From Spongilla lacustris (lineage: Eukaryota > Porifera > Demospongiae > Spongillida > Spongillidae): DNA of 64,000 nt. Position 1 is the stretch's first letter; each line of letters begins with the position of its first letter. Made by a program: the position numbers and the translations under genes. The stretch covers positions 21,991,790-22,055,789 of the forward strand of contig OX442415.1 of NCBI GenBank assembly GCA_949361645.1. Reading direction: 5' to 3'. Shown here one piece after another: positions 37,251 to 49,312 of this stretch. The notes beneath the pieces are model-generated. The model was not told where the DNA came from and searched no databases. It was given only the letters and a program-made list of their open reading frames with translations.

Positions 37251-37971
37251 ATATTCACTTTAAGCTGCTTTCTGTGTGGAGTACTGTAATAGATATAAGG
37301 ATTGTATATTATGTGCCTGTCATACCTTTGATGATATACATGTATCATCTTTGCTATGGAAAGATTGTAAGTGCTCAAAGAATGTCAAGCAGTTCTTGGT
37401 AAGTTTATGTGATATGTTCCGTGTACTAATTTAATTGAAACTGTTCTAATTTCTTTAAGAGTTTAATTACAGAGAGAAGGTTAGTCTTAATAATAATAAT
37501 ACATATGTGAATGTGAATTCTCATTGAATGTATACCCAAGTTTTAAATCAGATCATTTTGGCATCAAAAATTTTAGGTGGAGAAACGATTTTTTTTTTTA
37601 CTAATATATTCTAATAAACTCCCTTTTTGTAAACAATACATATTCTAACATACTACTGCAAAAATGACTTACCCATTGAGATGATTAACACACTCTTAAC
37701 GAACCAGTGAAAGGCTAAGCTAGTCTACAAAACAGTCACTGATTTGTTCTTACCTTTGAATGACTTTGCTTTATGAACTCTTGATATCAATATTTAGCAG
37801 CTGACAGTTTTTTATAAATTAATAAATAGTACATTTGTCATTGTTTAATTTGTGATATTGGAAATTAATATTGGTATCGCGTATTTGTATTTGTAGTTTG
37901 TGTTTAATGATTTGTATGAAAAACAAATAATAGTGGGTGTGGTCAGTAATGGATCAAAATCTTTTGTTTAG

Positions 37972-39980
37972 AAGACTACCAAAAAGCCCTCAAACTTGGA
38001 AAAGTGGAAGTGGCATATGGAAAGGTGATGTTTATTGGTGAATCAGGAGCTGGAAAAACAAGTCTGCTCAGGGCATTGATGAACCTACCAATAGTCAAAG
38101 CTAACAGTACTGTCATGGCCGACATTTGGTCTCTAAAGTGGAGAAAAGCTGCCACAACTGAACATGGATACTGGAGTGAGGTTAGTGAGGAGGATGAACT
38201 GAAGGAACTGGCAATTCTAGCCAACCAAGTCATGCGTTCAGCGTCTGTTAGTGGATTGTCAGCAACCACCGACACACCTACCCCTACATTAGAGTCTCCA
38301 CAGCCTGGTGATGTTGATGATGAACTTCTAAAACAAGCCAATATAGAGCTGAATGAAATCATTGACAAAAGCAAAGTGTATTCATCAACAGAAAGAATTG
38401 AGTCTGACCAGTACCTCAATGTGTGGGACAGTGGAGGGCAAAGGGTATTTTTAGATGTGCTTCCTCCTTTTCTGACATCGCGGACAATGTTTTGTCTCAT
38501 GTTTGATGCTTCAAAACAACTGAGTGAAAAGGTAGAAGTGAACTGGAATAAAGAAGGCCATTCCACACATTTAGAAACACTAAAAATAACTCACAAAGAT
38601 CTTATAATTCAATGGATGTATTGCATTCATAGCACCTTTTTAAATAAGGCTGATGTTAAAGTGCAGATTCCAGGTCAAGATAGCCAGGTACATGTATCTC
38701 GATTTCCTCAAATTTTGGTAATTGGATCACATGGTGATAAGATTACAGAAGGTCGCAAGAAAAGAATAAAAGACAAACTTGAACAAAGTTATCCATGTCG
38801 TGACCAAGTGAAGGACACATTAATACTAGATACATGTACCATGAAGAGGGATAATAAGGAAGATCCTGCAATTAAGAAAGTGATGGAGCTTGTGAAACTG
38901 TTTGTTTCAGATGCTCTGTGTATCAGCACTCCTGTGGCTTGGGTGCTGTTTCGCAAAGTTTTCATTAAGATTACAACAAAACAAAACAGGCCTGTTGTTG
39001 AAATGAACAAAGTGGCAATAATTTCCCAATCATGTGGAATAGAGAACAGTTCATTGTACAGTGTCCTCAGCTTCTACCATGACCTTGGAGTGTTCATTCA
39101 TTATGCATCTGTTGAGGGTCTGAAGGATGTGGTGATAGCCCAGCCTCAGTGGTTGGTGAAACATCTCGGTACCTTGCTGGCTCCAGAGCTACCTGATGAG
39201 AAGATAGATGGTCCAAAGGAGGCATGGAAGTTGTTACATCACCAGGGCATTCTTGTGCAGGCACTATATGAAGAGGTGTGGAAGGGAAAGAATGTTAGGC
39301 CACAGGCATTGGTTAATTTGCTAGAAAGCCTTTCCCTGATATCAAAGATAAAAAAAGAAGCCATTGCTATTCCACGAGCTTCCTTAAAATATGATGGGGC
39401 CGATATGTACTTCATGCCAGGTGTGCTGCCCATATCCACCAAGGAGGTGGAGCCAGATGTCCATGCTGTTCTCACAGCTGCTCCACTGCACCTGGTGTTC
39501 AGTACAAAGTATGTCCCTCCAGGGTACTTTGTTCGATTGGTCACTGTTCTGAGCAGCAAGAATGATAATATTTGGATGATGTTTACTGATGAAATGGTTT
39601 CAAATAAGATCTTATTTCAGTATCAAGTGGATGAAAGCTACGGCAAGATAGATATCTTTACTGTATTTGGAGCAGCATCTAGTATCCGCATAGATATCAG
39701 CAGAAAGGCACACTGTGCGTATAATAGCAGTAGAGCCAACTTCCCATGTACATGTCAGGCACTGCTGAAACTGCTGTATGGAGCAATCCATGAGGTACAG
39801 CAGTGGTTTCCTTCTGTAAAGGTTGAACCAGCATTCCAGTGTAAATGTTCCCACAAAGAGCCACATTTTGTTACCATTTCATTAAAACATGAAAGTTCAA
39901 CTGCTCTTGCATGTGAGTACCAACAAGTACTTCCTCCTAGTGCAGATGAACAACTTTGGTTAAGGATCCCACAGAGTGAA
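37972..39980 (+). CDS. Roco gene, large exon: Roc and COR domains
   Basis: The acceptor is TTTTGTTTAG ending at 37971 and the donor is GTAAGT at 39981. One base of the first codon comes from an unseen upstream exon; the exon then reads EDYQKALKLGKVEV into the P-loop, the usual linker seen just before Roc in this family. It ends LRIPQSE in phase 0. A single 2 kb exon covering Roc plus COR without an intron is plausible for a compact sponge gene. Reverse-strand frames inside it are shadows. Confidence 0.9.
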
Positions 39981-41065
39981 GTAAGTTGTTATTCAGGGTT
40001 GAAGAATTTACCATAACTATCTTGTTCTATTTTCCAAATCAGGAGAACAATCCAATATTTGAATATGAGCTTAACGCATTAACAGCAAATATTGCACATA
40101 TCTCAAAGCGATTAAAGTCTAATATGTTATCAAACCTTTGTAACGCACTTGAAGTAGAGCACTGGGAAGCAGAACAACATGATGATTATGTCACAGCTCT
40201 TACGCATTGGTCAAGCGACATGGGAGGGGAAGCTAGAAGCCATCTTGCATATCATTTAAAGAGGATTAGACTGCCACTATTGGGTCAAAAGTAAGGTCAT
40301 GTGCACTGCTGTATACTTAGTGATGTTTGATGTTTCTATAGGATTGAGCGTGGTGATTACTGCACTAGAGGTGACAAGGCATCCAGTACTGTGCATAACC
40401 CTGGTGGAGGGAATGTAAGTGAAAGGATAGCAATTTGCGAGCTGTTATGCTTTTGTTGTCAATACCTGTTTGACCTCTTGTAGAGGATTGCAGTAGTGAC
40501 TGACAGTGAACTGGCAAGGTGTTCTAGCCTCATCAGTCATGAAGCTGACCTCTCTGTATTGATTTCATATCTTGGAATACCAGTTGAAGCACAGGAAGGT
40601 CTATCAAAGCAAGCATTTTCACTACTTAAATGGTGGCAGCATCACCAAGGCACTGAAGCCTCCAGGCACAAGCTAGCTGATATCCTCCAAAGCTGTGGCC
40701 AAGGATTTGAACAAGCTGCTGCATAGTAAGTATTCATGAATGAATCCTTATGTGATACATGGACATGCATTGACCAGTACATTTTATTGTACAGCTTCAA
40801 ACCTAATATGAAGACATTAGTAAGCAGCCTCAGTAATGAGTGTGCTGTGAAGTGGTACAGACTTGGTCTTGAGCTGGACATCCATTATAAAACACTGCAG
40901 GTCATTGAAGAGGACACTCATAACTGTGAAAGGGCTCTGATAAAGGTGCTGCAGAAATGGCTGGATAACTGTACCAATCCAACATGGATAGCTGTTGTGC
41001 AAGCTTTGAAAACTATAGGACTCAACCATACAGCAAGTATAATTGAAAAGAAATATAGTGTTTAA
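37972..41065 (+). CDS. Roc-COR GTPase with three C-terminal Death-like domains (5' end incomplete)
   Basis: Five exons splice cleanly: 37972-39980, 40043-40290, 40342-40414, 40484-40725 and 40795-41065. Introns of 62, 51, 69 and 69 bases all have GT..AG ends, and phases fit (entry phase 1, then 0, 2, 0, 2), giving about 947 residues and a TAA stop. Counting from the GTG codon at 38004, a P-loop GESGAGKTS lies at residues 12-20, a switch II WDSGGQ at 141-146 and a G4-like IGSHGDK near 240: a Ras-of-complex (Roc) domain. A COR domain follows (about 300-560; STPVAWVLFRKVF near 308, PQWLVKHL near 380). The last exons encode three helical Death-like domains. Family members are cytosolic signalling GTPases that dimerise through COR and recruit partners through Death folds; the partner here is unknown. 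Only about 12 residues precede the 38004 codon, so ankyrin or LRR exons, if present, lie upstream and were not found. The first codon is not a start. Confidence 0.9.
40043..40290 (+). CDS. Roco gene, Death-like domain 1 exon
   Basis: The exon opens ENNPIFEYELNAL and carries a Death-type helix pattern: ISKRL, LCNALEVEHW, then YVTALTHWSS and a closing HLAYHLKRIRLPLLG. The acceptor is CAAATCAG and the donor GTAAGG, phase 2. The domain call rests on hydrophobic and tryptophan spacing, not on a search. Confidence 0.75.
40342..40414 (+). CDS. Roco gene, short linker exon
   Basis: A 73-base exon between TTTCTATAG and GTAAGTG encodes a polar, glycine-rich linker (from IERGDYC to NPGGGN) joining the first two Death-like domains. 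Its phases (2 in, 0 out) match both neighbours, which is the main support. Confidence 0.75.
40484..40725 (+). CDS. Roco gene, Death-like domain 2 exon
   Basis: The acceptor CCTCTTGTAG precedes the exon and the donor GTAAGT begins at 40726. It contains DSELARCSSLISHEAD, LISYLGIPVEAQEGL, LLKWWQHHQG and HKLADILQSCG, the six-helix, W-containing pattern of a Death domain. Read through without splicing it would stop at TAG immediately (40724-40726), so splicing at this donor is needed to reach the third domain. Confidence 0.8.
40795..41065 (+). CDS. Roco gene, Death-like domain 3 and C-terminus
   Basis: The acceptor is TTTATTGTACAG. The exon completes a tyrosine codon, then reads FKPNMKTLVSSLSNECAVKW, a GLELDIHYKTLQVIEED stretch, ALIKVLQKWLDN and WIAVVQALKTIGLNHTA, ending KKYSV and TAA. 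This is a well-formed Death fold (helix 2-3 L-D-I-H, tryptophan in helix 5). An AATAAA lies 450 bases further on. Confidence 0.85.
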
Positions 41066-41517
41066 AATTATTTATACCAGCTGCAATTTAAAAAGAAAAT
41101 CAAACAGCGTAGTTTTATGTTTAGGCGTTGGATTTGTACAATTGTTAATTATACACATGTATACAATTTGTATCTATCTTTAAATGTACTGTGTTTTTGT
41201 ATAGTCAATTTTTGTAAAACATGTTAAAAATATATTTCTTATGAATGGCTAGTTTGAAAATGTATACAGAGGAAGTGTAATCTAATCTTGAATATACAGA
41301 TATCTTAGATTAAAAAATGTGGAAAAGTGTGATAGTTTTTGTTGGATGAATAATTAGCTCTTATGTAAAATGCAACACTAGACATCTATCGATCCTAAGT
41401 ATTGAAACTTTTGTGGTGTCTAGCAGCTTGGAAAAGCTTTAGAAATATATTGGCAAGCTCTTTCATAATACGTGTTGTGGTTACATAAAAAATAGGTCTA
41501 CATAAAGAGCTTCTTAT

Positions 41518-41523
41518 AATAAA
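41518..41523 (+). promoter_or_regulatory. candidate polyadenylation signal AATAAA, downstream of the Roco gene
   Basis: AATAAA about 450 bases after the Roco stop. The 3' flank from about 41215 is present again at 45665 onward, so the UTR was part of a duplicated block. Confidence 0.35.
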
Positions 41524-43138
41524 ATTACCATTTTATTAGTTCTTGGAGACAGTCATATACCTAGACCTGAGTGATGGGGTTACCATAAACCAATCAGGGG
41601 ATCCTGGGTATGATGCTGCCAAAAGCCTTGATCTGATAGTAGGTGGAGAAGTCTCCCAAAGGTCTTCTTGGTCATGGTCCTCAAGGATCGCAGATGGTGA
41701 GGACTGCTCTGGCCATGGTGGGGTTTCCATGAGGGTACATAAAAGTTACTCTACTGCCTTGCTAGCAGGCCTGACCCTCTACTAGCTCCCTGTAGAAAAA
41801 GGTTGCACTACTCTCTTGCTAGCAGGAACAAAGAGATTGAAATGCTCTCTAGCTGTGCTCCATGTCCACTGAACAATTCCTTGAGGCACACAGGGAAGCA
41901 AAATAAGCAGCTGGTGAATGTCTCTCTAGAGAATACCTCTTGGGAGACTGTGACCAAGCATCCTCAGTTAATTGAAGACCCATATGTCACATTACTCAAA
42001 GCAAACACAGACTTCTCCGTGGTCGGGGGTATAATCACAAGGTCTGAAAGAGTGCACAGGGCAATTTGCTGTATACACACCTCTATTGTTTATTTATCCT
42101 ACTGCTCCTGTATATTGTTCGTGTATATTAACAAACTACAAAATTGATGAAACAAAACTGCTAGTGATAGGAGACACTTAGTAATGATTAATAGATGGAA
42201 TCAAAATAAAGACTTACAATGTGACTAAATAATAATAATTTTATACATAACAGTATATTTTTATATCTGTACTATCGGGTTGGTTAAAATTAATGCAGTT
42301 GTCATATATTCTAACTCATGTGCTGAACAAATTGCAACAACTGTACAATATTACACTTTACACTGGGCAAGGATGATTAATTGAAGACTAATATTTGGTA
42401 CCATTTTGTGTTCATATGCTGAATGGGCCCCATAAATGATCACAGTAGGCTAGATGCATGCAGAAGCAGATGAGCATTCTCACCGTAGAGTTCTGACAAT
42501 TAAAAATGCACAACAAGCATCAATTTTGTGATGTCATTTGAATAAATTGAAGGCCCACTTCTTTATAACACTTTTAAAAGTGTTTGTTAATGTGTATGGA
42601 ATTGTACATAACATTCTTTGCACATCATTCAGAGGAGAGGGGGTTAGAGGCAAGTTTCTAATATAGATGCAGCATTCCCCCTCTATACCTTTGTTTTTTG
42701 GCATGTAAGTGATATCAGCCCCCATATCTGTGAGTTATGTTTACAATGATATGCCGCTGGTATCGAAACAAAAGAATTTACGCGGTATATGCACATTTCT
42801 ATTAAGCTGTGTTGATATAGGAGGAAAACGACCGGGTATCGAATCGGTTAGCCAATGTAATCGTATCGTGTTACAGCTACGTACGATATTTGAGCCTCGA
42901 TCGATCGACATCTGTCAAGACGCAAGTTATTGTTAGGAGTAATGCAATCCCTTGGTCTGATCTCATGCAGTTTTACGTCGTACTGACGTTACTTAAGTCG
43001 TTGAATTTGCGTGGGAGGGACTTGAATATTAGGGTGAAACAATTACCTGGGTATGCTATTGGGAAGAATTTTTAACCATATTATACAGAGGGACTATGTA
43101 CTATACAAATGTATTGACAAAATGGTTTTAACTTTATA

Positions 43139-43240
43139 GTGTGTGTGTGTGTGTGTTTGTGTGTGTGTATGTATGTGTGTGTTTGTGTGCGTGTGTGTGT
43201 ATGTGTGTGTTTATGTGTGTGTTTATGTGTGTGTGTGTTG
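43139..43240. repeat. (TG)n microsatellite
   Basis: Interrupted TG tract just upstream of the 43273 exon copy; its TATG/TTTATG pattern resembles that at 6814. Confidence 0.9.
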
Positions 43241-43272
43241 TGTGTATCTTATGGTTAGATATGCATGTATTT

Positions 43273-43339
43273 TGCTCACACAAAGTGTGTCATTGGAGAT
43301 CCCAGCTACTTCCCTGACAAAGTGAAGAAGGTTGGACAG
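43273..43339 (+). pseudogene. duplicated GDI 69-base exon, acceptor lost
   Basis: Same TTGCT-to-CACACAAAG deletion as the 6973 copy, so these arose from one altered ancestor. It is in the block that also carries Roco 3'-flank sequence. Confidence 0.8.
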
Positions 43340-43727
43340 GTGAGTTCATCTACCTACACCAGCACTGAGCATACAGCACGTTGTCATAGCAATGGTGAAG
43401 GAGGGGCCTCATCTGTAATCATTACATTTAGTTAACGCAAAAAGCTGGGGGAATAACAAACTGATGTATTAAATAAAGTCAAGAACAATAAATTTATTAG
43501 CACGATCCTGAAAAGTTTTAAAAAGTTCTAATCGATATGTAGTACAGTTTGGTGGAGTGTAATTTAGGGTTAATGTATAGAGTTTTTCACAACCATTGAA
43601 AATTGTTCATTAAGTGATTAATTAATTGATAATTGTTGTTAGTAATTTTTACAGCAAAAGACTTTTTGGTGATTTAAAATAGTTATTGGTTTTAAAAGAT
43701 ATCAACTATGATGTTTTGTGTGTGTGT

Positions 43728-43827
43728 CGCTACCTGGAGTTCAAGTCTATTGAGGGCAGCTTTGTGTACAGCAAAGATGGCAAGATCCACAAGGTGCCAA
43801 GCACAGAGGCTGAAGCGTTGACCTCAA
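43728..43827 (+). pseudogene. duplicated GDI exon, 5' part replaced by TG repeat
   Basis: GTGTGTGTGT leads directly into CGCTACCTGGAG and the rest of the [12 protein letters not shown] exon, with the same GTGAGT donor as the 11790 copy. The CGC codon (Arg of VTRYL), absent at 11790, is still here, so this copy is not derived from the 11790 form. Confidence 0.85.
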
Positions 43828-44223
43828 GTGAGTGTGTTAACATCATCACATTATAATGGGTACATGTGCTGGCAAAAACATAAGTACAGTGCATTTCATG
43901 ATAGTTGTCCAAAAATAAGTTTTTAAAAACAATGTTGTATTTACTCATTTTAACAATAAAAAGACTATACTGTACATGTACATGTATGTAAATGAAAATC
44001 TGATTGCACAGAAGTATTTTGTTATTAGTTGACAATATAAAAGTAAAAGTGGACTAGTTAATTGGCTTTAATTGCTAAGATATGTAAAATACATGTACAT
44101 GTATGTAATTTGCTATGTTCAATTGCAAGCTTCACTGTCTGCAGTTGTACATGTGTGTTTGTCTGTGTGTGTGTTTACATAGGATAATCATTCACTTGTA
44201 ATTCTTTTGCTGTTTGCTTTCAG

Positions 44224-44418
<195 letters not shown>

Positions 44419-44473
44419 TATCGTTAAATATGTATTGTTTTTTGCTAATTAGTGAGCTCTGGTTATTGTTCAG

Positions 44474-44542
44474 ATTGCTCGCACTAAGTGTGTCATTGGA
44501 GATCCCAGCTACTTCCCTGACAAAGTGAAGAAGGTTGGACAG
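44474..44542 (+). pseudogene. duplicated GDI 69-base exon, intact
   Basis: Identical in protein to the 18693 copy, with the same GTTATTGTTCAG acceptor context and GTGAGT donor. It sits 58 bases after a 149-base TG tract that cuts off another copy of the same exon (44224). Confidence 0.85.
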
Positions 44543-45136
44543 GTGAGTTCATCTACCTATACCAGCACTGAGCATACAACACATTTTCATAGCAATGGTG
44601 GAGGAGGGGCTTCATCTGTAATCATTACATTTAGTTAACACATTTTAAGGCAAAAAGAAGGGGGAAAATCAAACTGATCTATCAAGAACAATAATTTTAT
44701 TAGCATGATCCTAAAAAGTTTTTAAAAGTTCTAATCAATATGTTGTACAGTTTGGTAGAGTGTAATTTTTTAAAATTTAGAGTCAATGTACAGAGTGTTC
44801 CACAATCATTGAAAATTGTTCATCAATTGTTGTTACTAATTTTTACAACAAAAGAAGACATGCTGGTGAACTAAAAGAAGTAGTTATTGGTTTTAAAAGA
44901 TATCAACTATGATGTTTTAATTAAAGGGGAACTGCCATGACTTTTATACATTTTAATTTTATTTGGTCTATATGAAGTATCTATTGGGTTGTATGAGTAT
45001 TATAAATTTCAACGTATCAGTATGCTCTGGTGTTAAGATATATTGGTTTAAAGTTGACAATAATGGGCGCCATGATAAATTAAAGTTAAGGACCGCGTGA
45101 CGTCACTGGTCTCCAATATGATGAGCGATTGAACCT

Positions 45137-45418
45137 TTGGGTCTACTACCATACCGTTTTGAGCCAACAAGTCATGAGTTCGACACCTCCAGCGAGAGTG
45201 ATAGTAACAGTGTTTTACCAGCCGACCTTGCTGCACGTACGGTACGCGTGTTGATAACACAGCTTGGTGCTCGTGTCAGTACCAAGTGCGCTGCTCCCCA
45301 AACCGAACGCGAGTGTTGCTGTTGTAGGGAACCGGCACACATAAGGCACCTTTTTTGTGATGTGGAGGGTCTCCAGTGCATCACAGATCATCCTGAGTTT
45401 GTTGGAGCAATCCACTGA
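45137..45418 (+). CDS. P2X7-receptor C-terminal-like zinc domain ORF (fragment)
   Basis: A 93-residue frame reads LPYRFEPTSHEFD with an acidic serine-rich stretch, then CAAPQTERECCCCREPAH and LQCITDHPEFVGAI. LPYxFEP, a CC-REP pair and CITDHPxF are words seen in the stand-alone P2X7 C-terminal (ballast-like) domain proteins that are numerous in sponges and cnidarians. The usual cysteine stretch before ERECC is shortened and the C-terminal helical part is missing, so this is probably a broken copy. The base composition is more CG-rich than the surroundings. Confidence 0.4.
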   Translation: MGLLPYRFEPTSHEFDTSSESDSNSVLPADLAARTVRVLITQLGARVSTKCAAPQTERECCCCREPAHIRHLFCDVEGLQCITDHPEFVGAIH

Positions 45419-45585
45419 CTTTACGCATCGCCTTAGTAGGTGTGATGGCGACAAGAGGGGATCCTATACATCTTCCTATTCCCAATAGGTAACGGGAGAT
45501 TGTGTTACGCGAACTGCACTTGTAACTGTCTTATTAAAGCAACGTACATGCCATGTACACATGATTATTAACAAGCTGGATGTAT

Positions 45586-45640
45586 AGTTGGGCGTAGCCC
45601 GACCTTCGCGTATTGGTGGAAGGTCGGGCTACGCCCAACT
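45586..45640. mobile_element. 55-base hairpin, TGGGCGTAGCCCGACC family
   Basis: Arms of 21 bases (core GTTGGGCGTAGCCCGACCTT) around a 13-base loop. CTGGATGTATAGTT occurs at 45577-45590 and again at 45642-45655, a direct repeat flanking the hairpin and consistent with insertion. Confidence 0.8.
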
Positions 45641-46960
45641 ACTGGATGTATAGTTCTCTGCCCCGGGGCAAAACATGTTTAAAATATATTCTTATGAATG
45701 GTAGTTTGAAAATGTATACAGAGGAAGTGTAATCTAATCTTTTAAATATACAGATATTGATCTGTTGAAAAGTGTCATAGTCTTAATTATCATCGCAGAT
45801 GCTTTGGTGGGGTGTCCCTGAGGGTACATAAGGTTACTCTACTGTCTTGCTAGCAGGACCCTCTACCCTGTGCTCCCTGTAGAAAAAGGTTCCACTACTC
45901 TCTTACTAGCAGGAACAAAGAGATTGAATTACTCTCTAGCTGTGCTCCATGTCCACAGTTAATTGAAATCCCACATGTCAAACTTGGTCGGGGGGTATAA
46001 TCACTACGTCTGCTGTATTTTTATCCTACTGCTCCTGTATATTGTTCTTGTATATTAATGAACTTGAAAATTGATCAAACAAAACTGCTAGTGATAGGAG
46101 ACACTTGGTAATGATTAATAGATGAAATTGAAATAAAGACTTACAATGTGACCAAATAATAATAAAGGCAATATTTGGTACCGTTTTGTGTTCGTCTGCT
46201 GAATGGGCCCCATAAATGAACACAGTAGGCTAGATGCAGAAGCAGATGACATATGGCAGGAATGCACAAAATTCTCTAGTCATTATTAGCAGCATCAATT
46301 TTGTGTTGTCATTTGAATAAATTGAAGGCCACTTCTTTTAAAACACTGAAGTACTTAAAAATTAAAAACAACATGTATGGAATTGAAAAGAACAAAAACT
46401 GTCACACAATAATAACATTCATTACACATCATTCAGAAGAGAGGTAGAGTCAAAGTTTCCAAAACAGATGCAGCATTCCCCCTCTATACCTTCGGATATC
46501 AGCCCCCATATCTGTGAATTATGTTTACAATTGAAACTAAAGAATTAAGCATACTATTAATTAAAATAATAATTTATATATATTATTATCGCTGTGTTGA
46601 TGTAGGAGGAAAACGACCAGGTACATGTACAATGTTGCTGATCAAAACTGTTAGCCAATATAATCGTATCGTGTTACAGCTACGTACCGTATGATATTTC
46701 AGCCTCGATCGATTGACATCTGTCAAGACGGAAGTTATTGTTAGGAGTAATGCAATCCCTTGGTCTGATCTCATGCAGTGTTACGTCGTACTGACGTTAC
46801 TTAAGTCATTGAATTTGCGGGGTATGCTATTGGGAAGAATTTTTAACCATATTTACAGAGAGTGGCTATGTACTGCATGTGTATTGACAAAATGGTTTAA
46901 ACTTTAAGGTGTGTGTGTGTGTGTGTGTGTGTGTGTCTTATGGTTAGATATGCATGTATT

Positions 46961-47027
46961 TGCTCACACAAAGTGTGTCATTGGAGATCCCAGCTACTTC
47001 CCTGACAAAGTGAAGAAGGTTGGACAG
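46961..47027 (+). pseudogene. duplicated GDI 69-base exon, acceptor lost
   Basis: Third member of the subfamily with the TTGCT deletion (others at 6973 and 43273); otherwise coding sequence and GTGAGT donor match the intact exon. Confidence 0.8.
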
Positions 47028-47429
47028 GTGAGTTCATCTACCTACACCAGCACTGAGCTACAGCACGTTGTCATAGCAATGGTGGAGGAGGGGCCTCACC
47101 TGTAATCATTACATTTAGTTAACACATTTTAAGCAAATAGCTGGGGGAAAATCAAACTGATGTATTAAATAAAGTCAAGAACAATAGATTTATTACCACG
47201 ATCCTGAAAAGTTTTAATCGATATGTTGTACAATTTCACAAACATGGTAGAGTGTAATTTTTAAAATTCAGGGTTAATGTACAGAGTGCTCCACAACCAT
47301 AGAAAATTGTTCATTAAGTGATTAATTAATTGATAATTGTTGTTACTAATTTTGACAGCAAATGAAGACATGCTGGTGAACTAAAATGAGTAGTTATTGG
47401 TTTTAAAAGGAATCAACTAAAAAATAATA

Positions 47430-49312
47430 ATAGTTTATTATTTATTAAAATTGATGGTTTGTTTTAAAGTAATATAAGTACTATAATAAATCCTGCGTGA
47501 GGATTTTACGTTCTAATATTTTTCTAGCTACATGTATCACTTCATGCAATATAACATGTCAAATTAATACTTGACCACATAATAGTACCTCGTAAAGAGC
47601 ACGATCGTATATCATTTGGTTGATATTAAATTATTTAATAGGCAGGAATCAATCCTCAGTGTAAGCACTTTAACTGATATCATATACACATGTACATGTA
47701 AAAAAGAAACATTCTTTATGAAGGATATAAAGCAAGGAAACTAAATGTAGTAAAATAAATCCATACATGTAATTATGTATATAATGTATATCATAAATGT
47801 ATCTCACTGTTATCATTCCAAATCATGTTCCCTTGCTTTTTACACCTTGTGCTGTCACTTCAGATCATTACGGGATCAAATAAATATTTGAATTTATGAT
47901 TTGATTGTACAAAATGCAAATGGCAAAACACATACAGATACATGTGCGTACATTAGGAGGCACGTAGTTGCATGCACTTCCTTATGGAACATTGGAGATC
48001 ACTAATTGTTTAAGTACCTCATAATGATCATATATGATTTTTTTTGTTATTAAATTATGCACTAGACAGTAATCAACTTTTGCCTCGGTGTAGGGCACAC
48101 AATAAATCTTGTTCCCTTGCTTTTGTATACCTTTAAATCCTATATGCCGCCAACATTGTCACAGAGAATGTTTGCAATTTCTATTTGTATTTTCTAAGGC
48201 TACAGAATAGTGATTTTACAATATGCCGTCATCATGACAGAAGTATCAGTGTGGGGGTGGGGTTATGATTGCAATAACTCAATATCAAATAAAATCAAGA
48301 ACAATAAATATAGGGATTGGGGGTGCAATAATTACTCCTACAATGGCACTTTATAGAACAGCATTATTTATGTTGCTACATTTCAATATAGGAATAATTA
48401 TTGTATATCCAATCTCTTGTTCTTCACATACCACAAACTTTCTCTAAGAGAATGTTTTTATATCTTGTTTCATTCATTTTTTCATTAGTAACTATATTGC
48501 ACAGCCCATACAAATCCCCGCATGACAAAATCCAGTCATAAAATTCCTATACTTGTAGCATTGCATGCTTAAATTCCATCATAGCTGGTGTAATTAGTAA
48601 ACACCTCAGTGCAGATAGGCCTAAACAATAGTGGCCTTAGATGAATTAATAGTCCTATATATACACCTGTATATGATTACAGGAATGCATTCCTGTAATC
48701 ATTGAATGAAAATCGACTGGAAAAATGGAAATCATTTTGATGTTGTAACATCTCAGCTGTAAGGGTAATTGTTATTACCTTACACAATGTGTATCACCTA
48801 TGGGTTACATGCTTACTGTGTACATGTGCCAATCATGTGGTAGAAAGTGCATTATGTACAGCAGTGCCATTGGGATGTGTATGACCGATGTACATCAATG
48901 CATGTGAGGTCCGTTTTGAACAGCTTTTTTAGCCGGTTCACCTCTTCAATACACTAGGTACTAACCTTGATACATGTACATTTTGGATCAAATGTTAATA
49001 CATGTACGTACAAACCAGCTAGTGTTCTTACCTGTGACATTGCAACATAGGCCATACCTGTCCCAAAGATGTCACTACAAACCATGTACATGTACATGTA
49101 ATTCAAAGCCCTCTCCAACCAAATGGAGGGGTGCAATGGACGATGGAGCAGGGTTGCCCAACATCTCGTCAGTTTTCATTTATTAATTAACTATAATTGT
49201 TGTTAATTATTATGACAAACTGGTGAACGAAGATTAGTATTGATCACAAAATATATAGATTAAAATTCCTCAATGAAAGTAGGTAATTACATATAGACAC
49301 ACTTCGCAGCAT
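47430..49312. other. non-coding mosaic between GDI exon copies
   Basis: Pieces of blocks seen elsewhere (7.7-8.6 kb and 9.8 kb words such as CAAATGGAGG and GTGCAATGGACGATGG). No gene recognised. Confidence 0.5.

Larger units (their letters stand above)
41215..43700. repeat. duplicated block D (matches 45,665-47,430)
   Basis: Begins in the Roco 3' flank (TATATTTCTTATGAATGG), continues through the CTTGCTAGCAGG stretch and the CAGCCCCCATATCTGTGA segment, then a TG tract and an acceptor-less GDI exon. Frames at 41543-42147 are not recognised proteins. Confidence 0.9.

Noticed and set aside
37976..38566. 196-residue minus-strand frame
   Set aside because: It is the antisense shadow of the Roc domain exon.
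41536..42147. Open frames after the Roco gene as a further gene
   Set aside because: Both strands are open over short stretches, the duplicate at 45.8 kb does not preserve the frames, and no domain is recognisable.
48265..48447. Hydrophobic frame that could be a nuclear mitochondrial insert
   Set aside because: The frame is isoleucine-rich but matches no mitochondrial protein I recognise, and its repeated copies near 7.9 and 8.2 kb are not open in the same way.
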